In this document: in pieces, positions 49,901 through 62,060 of the stretch | Position numbering within the stretch: position 1 is the stretch's first letter | Layout of the letters: every line of letters begins with the position of its first letter | Assembly: GCF_964199755.1 (NCBI RefSeq) | Contig: NC_133906.1 | Coordinates: forward strand, 16,775,378 to 16,839,377 | DNA: 64,000 nt | DNA from: Larus michahellis | Lineage: Eukaryota > Chordata > Aves > Charadriiformes > Laridae | Direction: 5' to 3' | Notes under the pieces: model-generated | Databases searched by the model: none | Seen by the model: only the letters and a program-made list of their open reading frames with translations | Told to the model about the DNA's origin: nothing | Program-made: the position numbers and the translations under genes

Positions 49901-50397
49901 GGCTCCAGCTCGCCGAGTTTCGCGAGATCGGGAACTATCTGAAGATAAAATACGACCAAGCCCACAAGCTGGAGATGGACAAGAGGCGGATGAGAGCCGG
50001 CAACAGCGCCGACAGCCGTGGGGCCACGGCCGAGACCTTCCACCACGTCCACGCCACGGAGCTGGTCTTCCTGGAAGACTCTCCCGACTACTGCACGAGG
50101 AATGCCAGCCTGGGCCACCACGGCACCGAGGGCCGCGAGTGCCTGCAGACCGGCAAGAACCTCTCGCAGTGGGAGAAGAGGAGCTGCCGGCGGCTGTGCA
50201 CCGAGTGCGGGCTGCGGGTGGAGGAGAGGAGGACGGAGGTGGTGGCCAGCTGCAACTGCAAGTTCCACTGGTGCTGCACGGTGCGGTGCGAGCAGTGCCG
50301 GCAGCTGGTGGCCAAGCACTTCTGCGCCCGCCGCGACACCACCGCCGCCGCCGCCCCCAACCACATCAGGCGGAGAAATAGAGGCCATAAGAGATAG
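46885..50397 (+). CDS. WNT8A: WNT8A, secreted Wnt ligand (six exons, complete)
   Basis: Exons 46885-46955, 47047-47080, 47294-47432, 48401-48526, 48638-48780 and 49828-50397 join to 1083 bases: 360 codons plus TAG, all GT-AG, no frame error. The protein has a hydrophobic signal peptide (residues 1-22), [23 protein letters not shown], and the [10 protein letters not shown] hairpin whose Ser187 is the site palmitoleoylated by Porcupine in Wnts. It ends with the Cys-rich domain ([16 protein letters not shown]) that binds the Frizzled CRD. Sequons are at N104, N263 and N282. Wnt8 proteins act in canonical beta-catenin signalling, in gastrula mesoderm and posterior neural patterning. WNT8A is preferred over WNT8B because FAM13B is the neighbour. 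The C-terminus has a TTAAAAPNH stretch and a basic tail. Confidence 0.97.
47047..47080 (+). CDS. WNT8A: WNT8A exon 2 (34 bases)
   Basis: A very small exon between the acceptor ctttgtttcag and the donor gtaatt. It encodes [11 protein letters not shown] and restores phase 0. It fits the Wnt8 N-terminal motif and is easily missed by gene finders. Confidence 0.93.
47294..47432 (+). CDS. WNT8A: WNT8A exon 3
   Basis: The acceptor is ttcccgtgccag and the donor gtgagt. It encodes residues 36-81 ([20 protein letters not shown] onward, including the Wnt motif FGWERWNCP) and the first base of Ala82. Confidence 0.95.
48401..48526 (+). CDS. WNT8A: WNT8A exon 4
   Basis: The acceptor follows a strong pyrimidine tract (ttttcctcccccccag); the donor is gtgagc. 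It encodes [20 protein letters not shown], then [20 protein letters not shown] and Val, including sequon N104. It starts in phase 1 and ends in phase 1. Confidence 0.95.
48638..48780 (+). CDS. WNT8A: WNT8A exon 5
   Basis: The acceptor is gtctgtcttgcag and the donor gtaagt. It encodes [20 protein letters not shown] through [10 protein letters not shown], the helical part of the N-terminal domain. It ends in phase 0. An (AAT)n repeat begins 17 bases into the following intron. Confidence 0.95.
48791..48822. repeat. (AAT)n-rich microsatellite at the start of WNT8A intron 5
   Basis: AT and AAT units directly after the exon 5 donor region. A simple repeat, probably variable in length. Confidence 0.85.
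49828..50397 (+). CDS. WNT8A: WNT8A exon 6 (lipid hairpin and C-terminal Cys-rich domain)
   Basis: The acceptor is ccttttccaccaag. It encodes [20 protein letters not shown] to the stop, 189 residues, over half of the protein. It holds Ser187, sequons N263 and N282, and the dense cysteines of the C-terminal domain. GC content rises strongly here, which produces several long shadow frames on both strands. Confidence 0.96.
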   Translation, partial: AVKATMKRACKCHGVSGSCSIQTCWLQLAEFREIGNYLKIKYDQAHKLEMDKRRMRAGNSADSRGATAETFHHVHATELVFLEDSPDYCTRNASLGHHGTEGRECLQTGKNLSQWEKRSCRRLCTECGLRVEERRTEVVASCNCKFHWCCTVRCEQCRQLVAKHFCARRDTTAAAAPNHIRRRNRGHKR

Positions 50398-51130
50398 AGG
50401 GAGGCCCCAGCGCCCGAGGAGGACGCTTTGGTGTCCCCACGCTGGCAGAGCTGGGGTGGGAAGGAGCGTCCCTGGGGTCCGGAGGGCTGAGCGGGGCAGC
50501 GCGCGAGGCGACGGGGCCTCCTGCGGACGGATGCTGTGAGATTAGGAAGCACAAGGCGCAGGCGCTGAGGGACCACCCTCCTTCTTGCTTCCGTGGGTTT
50601 TCCTCAATATTTACCAGTAGCTTCTTCTCAGGAGTCACTTTATTTGTGTATGGGACAGATGGAAGAATTTGGGGGTTTTGTTGGACTCAACCCCTTGTAC
50701 CAGCCCCATGGCAAGCGAGGGGGGGGTGGCCAAACGCGGGTCCCGCTGGGCACCTCCATCCCGACACCCCCAGCCCGGCCGTTCATGCACGGCAGCTGCT
50801 CGGCAGCATTCCTAGCGGAAAACTTATGCACTTTCTGTCGGGAGAGGAGGTTTTGCAGTGTCAAGGTGTGTATGACAACAACTGCAGCCTTTCGAGGGCT
50901 TTGACAGGTTTATAGCCAGTGTTTACAGATTTCATTCCCCCCCACCTTTTTAAATTTTGTATTTTGGTACCAGAACCCCTGCACCCAATAGAGAGTAGTT
51001 CATCTATTTGTACTGGATGAAATTAAGCAGTTTACAATTCCTATACTTTTTTTTTTTAATTAGCAGATAAGAATTCAGAATTCTTTATGCCTAACATTGT
51101 TTATTAATAAAGTTGTATTATTGCTTAGCA
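50398..51130 (+). other. WNT8A: WNT8A 3' UTR
   Basis: Sequence from the stop codon to just past the first AATAAA (51106-51111, in TTTATTAATAAAGTTGTATT). A second signal at 51197-51202 could extend it by about 90 bases. The distal part is AT-rich (poly-T run near 51,050), as is common for short-lived developmental mRNAs; that link is inference. Confidence 0.7.
51106..51111 (+). terminator. WNT8A: Poly-A signal of WNT8A (proximal)
   Basis: Canonical AATAAA about 710 bases after the stop codon, followed by GTTGTATTATTGC. A second AATAAA lies at 51197-51202, so two 3' ends are possible. Confidence 0.7.
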
Positions 51131-52245
51131 CAGTCTGTTTTCTCTATATATTTTGAAGGTATCCCTAAAGAGTTAGATTTTTGGACTGTATTTTGCAATA
51201 AACACCACAACAAAATGGATTGGCTTTTTTTCCTTTCTGGGTCCCTGTCAGTCTGACTTCAGGTGCAAAATCGTCCCTTTCTGTGTAAAACCCAGCACTC
51301 CAAGATTTCTCATCATTCGTCCAAAAGCCACTAAGGCTGGCAAGAAGGTTGTTCTCTTAGACCTCAATAAAAGTTGGCTCCAGCCTTCAGTCCCCGGAGG
51401 GTTTGCTTTAATACCTATCACCGTAATATCTAACCTTTTCCAAGTGCCGCGTATGCAGGCGCTGCCTGGCTAAAGCCGATTTTGAAGCTCCCAATGCCTC
51501 TTTAATTTGCCGAGGCCCGACATCCCCCAGACAAAGCCAGGCTGCCCCGCTTTGATGTGGAAAGCATCGGCACTTGCTGCAAAATTCTTGGAGGCAGGAG
51601 AGGAGCCCTTTGAACTGGGGGCAGGAGAGAAAACTTGGGGATAGTCGCGAATGTGTCTGCTGGTTCCCTGCTGCTCCGCCTGCAAACAGCCCCGCGCCAC
51701 GGCGGGGAGGGCAGGAGGGGACACGGGCTGGCTGCTGCCGTCCCAAGCACGTCCTGCTCTTCTCCTGGTGTCCCCAGGGCTGTATTTCAGCCCAGGTTGC
51801 TCCTAGGAGTCACAGCGCTGCTCCGGCGGGAGCCAGGGCTGTGCCACCGCCCGCACCCACAATGCGGGGGCAAAGGATGCTCTACCAGGTTTGCTTTCCA
51901 GCTAGGGGAGGAGGAGAGACAAGTGGGGGGGAAAAGCAGGTCTACTGGCATATTGCACCCACAGTACAAATGCTTCGATGCTATTTTATCCGGGTATCCC
52001 TATGGCTCCTAGTGCAAACACAGCCTCGACACGCGCTCGAGCCAAATCGGGAAGCTCGAGGTGTAGAACGCACAGGTCGGGAAGCACGACTGACTTCCAC
52101 GCGTTTATTTTTGCAAAGAGCAGTCTCAGGAGAGCTGGAAGGGCTAACGCCAGCAGACCGTCAGTTTGGGGGGGCTCTTTTGCTGCCTTCAGAGTAGCTA
52201 TTTCTAAAATTTCCACAACTAATAGGCCACACCACCAGAGTGAAG

Positions 52246-52265
52246 AAAAAAAAAAAAAAAAAAAA
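52246..52265. repeat. 20-base poly-A tract
   Basis: An uninterrupted A run ending AAGAAG. No recognisable retrotransposon body precedes it. Confidence 0.85.
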
Positions 52266-52730
52266 GAAGATTTTTGCAGTGTTGCCACAGCCGCATTTGC
52301 AACCCACCAAAATTTGGAAATGATAAAACCAGACAAACAAAACTTTTTTCCTGCGTCGTGTGCGCTGGCTGGCTTGTCTACACACACACACGGCTCTACT
52401 TTTGTAATACCTGCTGCTGCCCCTCGGAGCTGCCCCAGGCCGGCACGCAGCAGCACCAGCCCCCGGAGCCACGGGCACAGGGAGCTGCCAGGATCCCACG
52501 GAGCCACAAAAGGAGGTTACACAGCGCGCAGGACAGCTGCTGCTGATGTACACTCAGAGGAGGGAAACAGTATTGCAGCAGGATAATCCCTAAGAACACA
52601 TTAAAAACATCTTGCTGTACACCGATAGCGGGGGAATAAACTACACGGGTAAGTCCTGGGAGATGAGGATTCCCCGTGAGCAGGCACATTCAGGACATGC
52701 TGTGTATCTCACGCATCTCTCCGCAGCATC

Positions 52731-52839
52731 AAACTAATATTACTGCAGAAACTTTTCAAACTAATGTTACTTTAGAAAATAGAATATTACTTTAGAAAAT
52801 AGAAAAACTTTTCAAGCTAATATTACTGCAGAAAATAGG
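52731..52839. repeat. Imperfect tandem repeat, about 26-bp unit
   Basis: Units of the form AAACTAATATTACTGCAGAA, with variants TTACTTTAGAAAATAG, recur four times (starts near 52731, 52758, 52783 and 52814). The inner copies have lost part of the unit. Confidence 0.8.
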
Positions 52840-54354
52840 AAGTGTCAGGTTTGCAGATGCCCACAGCATCACACCAGGTACCGGTCCCGTACAGCCCCTG
52901 TCCCAGGGAAAGGGGCTGCGGAGAGGAGCAGAGACAGATCCTTCTCCCGCTGAACCCTCCCATTCCCACCCACCCGCAGCCAGGGGCTCCCCGAGCCAGC
53001 ACTCCTATCCACTGCATTGCATTTATATGCTGCAGATGAACTGCTCTTCCTCAAATTTGTCTAATTGCCTTTTTTTTTTTTTAATCCATTTACATTTCTG
53101 GCACCCAGACTATCTAAGGCAACGGGTACGTCTTATGCAAAAGCCAGAGACCAAATGCAAATTGAAGCAAACTCAAGAGAAAGTTACATACCATCTCATG
53201 ATACAAATTCCCATTCTCTTTTTATAGCTTGCAGAGGTAATACTGAGTCTGAACAAACACAAAAGACAACTCTACAGCTAGAGCTGCACCTTGACGGGGA
53301 TATTACGGCCCTGGAGAAGCTGAAGCTTTCTCATCCTCCCCTTGTTGCTTGGATACAACAGTCATCAATTCTCACTACATCCACTACAAAACAATAGGAA
53401 TTCAGGATCATCTTAATCCATCACGGCACTGTCAGGAGCCCCTACACCCTGCCCACCGGGCCTCGGTTTCTGTAACAACACGCACACAAACACCACGTGC
53501 GCAGGGTGGCACGGGGCAATAAACCCCGAGGCCGCCTGCAGAACATGGTCCATCAGGCTGATTTCATCATTTCAGCAGTGATTGTACCTGGGCAGCAAAC
53601 TCCCACGCAGCGGCTTTCAAAACAAATCACAGCAAGGTCCCACCATCTGCCAGCTTGCAAAGGCTCATTCTGTAACCACAGCCAAAGAGCATTTGAAGGG
53701 AGGGAGGATGTCTTCAAACCTGAATGTATTTACTCGTGATTGCCCAAAGTCAACGCCAATTCAGGACACTGATCCCAACCACCTGCAACTCACTGCTTGG
53801 AAGAAGGGATGGACTGGCCCTATAAACCCGTGCAGAGGCCCCTGGCTGCCGTCCCTCAGTGACAGTAATGACCCTGATTACAATGAAAAAGTAAAAATCT
53901 CAATCAGGGCCAGGTGCTGCAGGTGTTGTATGAACTCAACCTAAAATCCTGCTGCCTGTCCCCAGAGAGCTGTTGCCACTGCTTGTCCCCTCCGGGGCCG
54001 CAGGGTGGGGTACCAGGGATGGGGAGGACCCGCACAGGGATGCTCTGGAGCAGGGACTCCCCACTGGGCCCCCCGAGGGGGGACTTCAGGCAGGGTTAGA
54101 GCTGCTCGGACAGTCCTGGAGCAGCACCTTCACGTTTGAACGGGCTTTGCCAGAGCTGCTGCTCACGGGGCGCAGCCATTGCCATGGAAGGGTAATCTAT
54201 GTGACAGGAAACCTGTGGAACAGCCGTTGGATTGGACTGAAAGCTCCACTGGCTTTGTGAAGCTTTACCACCACCTTCCTAACAGTGTATTTGTGCCTTT
54301 ATTTTTGGAAATGACTGGTTTATATTTAATTTTTAATGAGCAAGGGAAACGTTT

Positions 54355-54483
54355 TCATAGAATCTTAGAATGGATTAGTTTGGAAGGGACCTTAAAGATC
54401 ATCTAGTTCCACCCCCCTGCCCTGGGCAGGGACACCTCCCACCAAACCAGGTTGCTCAAAGCCCCGTCCAACCTCGTCTTTCT
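54355..54483 (-). mobile_element. CR1 LINE fragment, minus orientation
   Basis: It begins with the reversed CR1 terminal repeats (TCATAGAATCTTAGAATGG), followed by TTTGGAAGGGACCTTAAAGA, CCCTGGGCAGGGACACCTCC and AAACCAGGTTGCTCAAAGCC. About 130 bp remain. Confidence 0.92.
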
Positions 54484-57400
54484 CGATGAAGAAATAATAC
54501 AGTCCAGCTATAGCTTTATGGCAGACTGGGACAGGTTTACGCCCGAGCTGCCTGCTCAGCTATCGTAGGGTTTCTGAAAATCAGCGTTGGGATATTTGTA
54601 CCAGGATGATGGCCCAGGCTAAGCCTGGCACCCTTCCCAGACCTTCCCACCTAACCCAGGACCGTCACTGTCCTCATTTTACCCATTGCCTCTTGGCCGG
54701 GCTGTGCTGGTGCCACCCTCACCAGGAGCCGTGGCAAGTGCTTGACCTCTGCAGCAGCCACCAGCCCATCGGCTTTTCTTCTTGTTTCTTCTTCCCAGTG
54801 GGTGGAAATGCCCCCACAACCTAATTCCCCTTCAGGCAGGGAAATAGGAACAACTCCACACACAGCGTTGGCTTGAGTCGCCTCCACCACTGCGTGGAGG
54901 AAAGGTGAAGCCCAGGGGCGCACCAGGCCAGCGCGTATCCATAGGGAGGGATCGCGCATCCTTGGGGAGTGCAGCTCACAGGGAGGCAGGCGGGTGTTCA
55001 TGTTCATCCGGGCAATGGCAGCGCGGACCTCAGTGCCACCGGAACGGGCTGAGGAGGCCCCCAGCTCAGAAATAGGATCCGTGCTCTTGCTTTTGCTCCC
55101 TCTCCCAGAAGCGAGTGCAGGGACGGCTCTGATGGACAACTCACACCGTCACTGTTGGCCGTGTGCCTCATCAGCCTCTCCCACAGGCTGGCACGTACCG
55201 TGGTGAGCAATACCTGCCCCAGCCCCCTCCCCTCGGCGGGTCGCGGTGCTGTACGGTGACCGTCAGCCAGCCGAGAGTCGAATTTATTTAACTGGCAAAG
55301 TGCTTTGCTGTCGATTATGGAGGAGCAGGACAGGGTCTGCTTCATACGGTGACAAGTCCAAGAGGGACACGGGGCAGGGAAGGCTGCCCGCTGGTGAGCC
55401 GCTTGCACGGATGATCTTTGCAAAGCGTTTTGGGGAGGATGGATCGTGTCCCGGGGCTGCTCCGTCCCAGCCCATCTGGGGGCTGCTCTCTCCCCCCCGA
55501 CCCCTGGCAGCCCCACCGGCAGCCCCACCAGCAGCCCTCCTCCTCCCCGGCCCGCTTCGCTCCAGCTGTTAAACTCCTTGCCTGGTGGATTACCTTTAAT
55601 TTATGCCGCCAGTGCCCTTTCATGGATTATAATTCCGTATGAGATGTTTGTGCTGTATCCTCCCCCCGTATTAAAGTGTCAGGAGTACATCCCCGGGCCA
55701 TCCATCTTCAACGCTTCCGCATGGGCTTGGCAATTCTCTGACATGAATATTATGGCTCTCAATGCAGAGTCTCCATCACTCAAGCTGACAAGTGTTAGAA
55801 TCTCCTCTCTTGAACAGGCTAAGTGACCTTTTCATATGCAGCGTAGATTCCCGGTCACGCTGCATCTGCTGCAGTGAAACCAGTGAGTGCCAGCAATTCC
55901 CTAAAGTCTTAAAAAACAAGTCACAGGTCCTTTTCGACTTGCAAAACCAACCCTTAGCATGACAAAGTTAAAGGGCCTTAATCAGCCCCTGGTTAGCCCC
56001 TGCTAATGCCAGTCCTGTAGAGGAGGATGAAAAAGCATCTGTGCGATGCCTTCTGTGGGATTTATTGGCAGGATTTTCAGGGAAAGATGGGGAATTTCGG
56101 TGTCTGGCTTGCTGGAGCGTACAGGAAAGATTTTTGTGATCAGTTAGTGACTTTGAAACCTCAACTCTAATCTTAAGCAAGATTTTTTTTTAAGTGAGGT
56201 GCTTAAAGTTAGATCCCCAAACCCCACCAGCCCGATTTTGAAAGCTGCCAAGCACCTGGGCTTCCCACAGTGCGTGCAGGAGCTTCCATCTACCTGTTCC
56301 TTGAGAGAAGCAGAGGAGAAGACCCTTAAATCCCTTCCAGCTCAGACCTTCACAGCTGTGCTGCCGCGGGGACACTCCAATCCACGTTGCTCAAGAGAAA
56401 GGGAAGCCCCCGGAACCGAACTGTGTGGCAATTCAAGTGAAATCCCCCCTACAAAGTTCACGTTACCCCAAGTCTTTGGCTAAACTGGTGCCTAATTTTT
56501 TTCCCCTCTCTAGAGAGCAAAGGTACTTTCACAGCAGCTTCACCACCTTCCCCCTGCGAAGCTCCCCGTGGTGGCTCATCGCCAGCACAGCGCAACAGAA
56601 ACTTGTTAACACCTTTTCAGCTCCCTCTTAATAAAGTCAAGGCAATTAACAGCTTCACTATTTACAAAACAAATCCTCTTTGCAACACCTGAGAAAAAGA
56701 GTTACAAGTGTTTCCCAAACATTTCTCAGTTGGGGAGAACACCTACAATAACTGTCTGCAGGGAGATGTTGCATCTGCTCTCCCTGGCTGGAGAGGACAA
56801 GTCCATACCCACCACGAGTCCACGCTGTGCTTCCGTCCAGGGGGCCTGATCACCCACCACAGGTCTACTGGGAAAGTTCCTTACCCAAGGGTTACTCCAA
56901 GGAGAAAGAGGTGTACAGGGAGCCGGGGTGTGAATTTATTGCCCACCTGCTCGTCCTGACTCGCTTCTGCTACGGCCACGTGTGCTGGTACAAGAGCTAC
57001 TTGTGGGCGAGGTAGGTTGCTCCCCTCCAAAGGCGTCCCCACGGGTGGCTGGGGAGAATTTACACCTCTGCAGAGGGATTCACAAGCTCCCTCCTTTCTT
57101 TTTCTGGTTCCTTGCTCTCTCCTAGGATACATCCCATGCCCCCCACTTTGCAAATCACTGCCCTGGCTTACAGTGCAGTAAATTCCCCCTTTTCAAACGA
57201 GCCCCGAGGAGATGAGCAATATAACAGGAGATTGATGGATTAGAGACAGTCAATTAAATGTAACTTGTAATGTACTTTCAAAATTCATTCCTTCCTCCTC
57301 TTTTCCTCTTTATTCCTCCAAACACATGGAGTAGCCCATAACTTACAAACAAGAAAGATGATGTGTTCCCTTACTACTATTATTTGGGCACAGAGGGGAC

Positions 57401-60400
57401 TGCTGGGACAACTTCACACAAGAGCACCCCCTGCCAATGTGGACTCGGTCCAAACACTTCTGGAGTTTAGAAAAGATCCTGTCTAAAGCCTGTATCATGT
57501 CTCAGACCCAAAGTCATCCCTTCCAGAGGGTCTGAAACGCCGAGAGGAAAGCAGAGGGAGTTGGTGGTAACTCCAAGCGCAGTAAGGAGCAGAGGCTGAT
57601 GACCACAGCTAGGACACGTTCACCAAATGCAGTTAGGAGGCAAAGAGGAGGCGCAATCGTGTGGGACAGGGCCAGAAAATGAAAGATAATAAGCCCAAAT
57701 CTGTTGTAGAAGGGGAAAGTAGAGGTTTACAAGCAGAAGGACACGATGGGAAATAGAGAGGGAGATCTCAAGTAGAATTTTAGCTTTTCTTTTCTTTCTC
57801 TCTCTAGTCTTTCTTCAGTGTCCTGTGCAGCATTAATCGAAGCCACTTGTGGGCACGTCCAGGAGAGAATAGCTCGTCAGGGGACATACGACCACAGAGC
57901 CTGTATGGACAGTATACGGCCCTTAATTTCCTCCTCTGATGCTTTCAATAGCTCATGGGATGCCATAAAAGATGATAATGACGAGGTCAGTGGAAAGACT
58001 GTAAAACAGTGGGGAAAGGCACAAGCGTTACCTCACTCGGGCTCAAACTCGGGCCATGCACGGACCGAGTTTGCTGGTTGCGAGCTCTTCTGCTTGGGAC
58101 AGCGGCTGAGCTCCACGTCCCACCATACAGCCCAGATGCTAGTGCCCAAAAACCGCGCTGTGATGGGTTACGTGGTCTGAAACGTTGGGTTGTGGGGTCA
58201 GTGGGGCTGTGGTCATTGGTTTAGATCAAGCCCGACAGTTCAGTTGGACACAGGCAAGGATGAGGACAACGGTTCTCACCTTTCTTCCCAATTCTACAGA
58301 CTTTTCTAACTCACGAGACTGTGGCTCCTGGCCGGACACTTCTAGGGGATCATCCATCAGCTTTAAGCACAATAATTTCTATTTCTCTCCCGTTTGCCCA
58401 GTGCCTTGAAGCTAAACATACCCTGACCCGGATCTCCATCCCCACTCCTGCCAGGCAGATGCTTCTGCTGCCCAGCTGCCAGCAGCTATGATAGGGACAA
58501 GGCACCTCCTCCCTATCACTAAGTGGATTTCGAAGGCAATAAGCAAGAGAATAATTAAATTAACTCCGTCCCAAATACCTCCCGAGGTGCCGAGCATTCC
58601 CAGCGTTGCAGCAGCACCCCAGGTGTCTGGAGAGCAGGTAATTCCGGTCGGTGGCAGGCTGCAAACGTGGCTGCGGGGGACACCTCTGCTGGCGCGGGAG
58701 CACCGGCGGCAGCCGATCCTGGACAGGAGCGCTGGGAAGAGACTCCCGGGATGGCTTTGTTCGAGCCAGCTCGGGTCCAGGAGCAAAACAGCTACTTTTA
58801 TACTTTGAAGTGCTTAAGTTAGCAAGCCTTATCCCAGGGCGAACGCGGTTGTACTTCCCAGCATGGACTACTTTATTCTCCAGGTTCCTTCTTGTCCAGG
58901 GGCTTTCCCCCTGCGGGGTGCCAGGGCATCACCTCGGGTAGCAGCCTCAGCCTCTGTTTTACCAAACAGCCTCTTATTTAAATTCCCTGTGAAACACCTA
59001 TATACTTCTGACAGCAGCACATTTTTTTTTCCCCTGACCTACTACGGGCTGCAAGACTTCAACCTGGATTTGAGACGTCCCGGGATTTGGGAGTGATCGG
59101 GTTCAGCCTTCGCTCAGCTCCGGCTCCCAGGTGCGCACAGGGAGCCTGGGCTGGCTCTGGCCAGGGCTAGTGGCAGGGCAGAGGACATCTCCACTGCAGA
59201 GCTTTATCTCACCCATCGCCAGAGAGGTCACAAATCACCGTCCGGTCCCTTTCAAGCAGTTGGGAGCACTAAATTGTACCTCTTGCATCCAGACAGCATC
59301 CAATCTCCCAGAGCCAGGTACGCTGATGAGGAGACAGATAGTGTAAACGGCCGAACAGGATGGAGCCCAAAATCCACCATTTCCTGTGCCGTAACCCAGC
59401 AAGTGCCGTATCTGTGGGCGAGTCTAATTCAGGTCATTTTAGATTTTCTCACTTTCTGAAGGGGGCTGCTCTGGCTGGGGATTTGCCACCATTCTGCTTC
59501 AGCGAGGAGGATCCCAGATTTCACGTGAAACTAAGTATGGGGTGCCTTGTACATTTTCAGCACAAATTTAATTACAGCTATGATGAAATAAGCATTTGGG
59601 AAGAGTAACAAGTACTGCTACAAAGAGAACCGAGTGTGGCAATCAGCTCCTCGGAAACTCCTTTGAGGTTTAGAGCCCAGATGGTCTTTGGGGCACTTCC
59701 ACTTTCTCTGTTCCATGAAGAAAATGCAATTCATTTCCACATCACCATGATTTGTTCAGTATCTTATTAACCACCCTGCCTCGTAACCAAGCTAACCGCT
59801 GACGAACACTCTTCAACTCCTTCCCTTGAAATTCGGCTGTAAGCGGATCCTGGCCTCACCCCAGGGAACTATTTTCCTGGAGACTTTTTCTAGCAGTAAA
59901 AATGCAGTTACATCTTGGTAGGCTATTAAATCCACATGTGAAAATAAACTCATCTATCATCTTGTGCGTGCAGCTTAGCTTCCTTTTAAGGAGATATAAA
60001 TGCACTAGAGCATCCCATTAAAGCAATTTGTATGTCTTGCTTTATTTTACTAGGAGATTACTGGGTTTAGGGAAAATGTATCAACTAAGCAGTCACGGAA
60101 TGCCAAGAAGTCTGTTGACTTGTCCTTCAGGTGCTACTCCCTGCAGCAAATGCCACCCTGGCCTGTGTTTTGAACAATGGGCTTTTCACGCAGACCTCTT
60201 CACCCCTGAGACACTTCTTTTTCACAGCCATGTGGCGATGGGGAATAAAAATTAAGGCCCAAAAGCTGGAAAAATGAAAGCAAAAAGCAGCAAAGCAGTG
60301 CTGAGACCACGGATGGCTGCTTACAGGGTACAAGGAGACTTGCCGGAGGGAGCTACGTTGGGCAGCGGTCTGTCATGGGGGTCGCAGATGTCTGGGAAGC

Positions 60401-61959
60401 AAAGGGGGAAGAGCCACGGTGGCAGGTCCACTCCCCAGGTTTATCCCAGTGTTGTCCTCTGCTCTGTCAAGTGAAGGGCCATCAATCATTGTTTGGTGGC
60501 TACCTACTGACTGAGGGGCTCCTCCACAAGCACTCGGCTGCTGGAGACAGGCAGCGAGCAACGGGACGTGAAGTCTCCAACTCGCCCATCTCACCCGTGC
60601 GTTTCTGTGACGGACCAAAGACACAGCCTCACTTTCTGAGACACCAGGGAAGACACGCACACTCGCCTGCTTGCTGAAAGACAGGGATTCTCAAGACAGC
60701 TAAATAAAACAAACTAGAAAAGGACTAATGGTAAAAAACAATAAAAAAAAAAAAAACCTTAAAAAAAATGGTTTGGATGTGTTATTCTTCCTTCTTAATT
60801 CCCACTGTGTCCCTACCGCCATGGACACGGAGGCTTTCAGGCAGTTTCTCAGAGGTCTGGCTGCTAATCCAACCCCTGGTCCTCCAGGAAGAAACACTCT
60901 GGAGATTTCACCTGGGTTAGAAATAGTCCTCTCTTCCTACTGACACCCAGCCCACAGGACAGCACTTTATGGTCCCGACTGCTGCTGCTGTGGCGTATAT
61001 TCCATTGCGAGTCACACAATGACAAATTACAAACTGTTCTTTTGCTGAAATGCCTCGAGTAGCGTTTATATTTAAGAAAAACTCCAGGTTGCACAGCTAA
61101 GGTAGCCGATGACGTGCAGTTTTTACATTTCAAGTTTTTTAATGTATTTTTTTTCTAAACATCCAGCATTTCTTGACACCCATTAATATTTTTTTAAAAT
61201 TTCTTTTGCAAAAGATGTAGCTGTTTTCAGCAGAAAGCAATTTCTGACTGACTTCACCACAGGCCTGCAGTGCACAACATGCAAATGACACCAGACGTTT
61301 AGAAAGCACTTGCTGTGATGCAAGAAGAGATCACAGCGGGCCAGAGGTCTGGACTCACCCGACGTTGGCTTCTTGCTCCTCAATAAGGCTTTGGATACAC
61401 TGAGAGGTCACCTGGAGACACCCCTCGGCTGCGGATAGGTTGGACGGCCTCCTCACAACTATAATTTTGTCCTTTTTAGGATGTCAGAAGACTCTGACGT
61501 CCTCAGATCTGGCCTCAATCTCCCATTACCTCAAAACATCCTGAGCAATGCGTTTGACTCCCTGGCTGGTGGTCACGTAAAAGGAACTAAATATTTTGTG
61601 CCGGTGCTTGCACTGGAGAGAGCCCTTCTCTCCTCGGGAGTTGTGGACTCCATGCCACAGGACACCTGGACCCAGCCCGTTGGTGTGCCAGAGCAAGATC
61701 ATCAAAGCAACATCATTACATCAGGCTTGGACATCTCAGAGAAGGATGTACAAGAGAAGGTTGTTAGAAACGGAGCAAGTTTATGCTTCCTGCAATGGCA
61801 AAGACAAATATATTGATTGGGCCCGAAAGGACATGAGAAAAGAAGATGAGTTGTTCTCCGCAGGACAGACCACTGGAACCAAGAGGCCTAAGCCAGAAGC
61901 AAAGCCTATGGGTGAGTGGTGGCTCAGCTTAATTCATAAAGAAAGTTTAACTGCTTTAG

Positions 61960-62060
61960 CAGAAATAAATAAAAATTTTAAAAAATTAAAAAGCAATAAA
62001 AAAACACCCAAAAAACCCAACCAACCAACCAAAAAAAAAAACACTAACAAAAAACCCCCA
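61960..62060. repeat. A-rich low-complexity stretch with CCAACCAACC core
   Basis: Long A runs interrupted by short C runs (CCAACCAACCAACC near the middle). It gives a Lys/Pro-rich frame by composition only. Confidence 0.8.

Noticed and set aside
49873-50576. Long antisense and alternative frames across WNT8A exon 6
   Set aside because: Shadows caused by the GC-rich third codon positions of the Wnt coding sequence.
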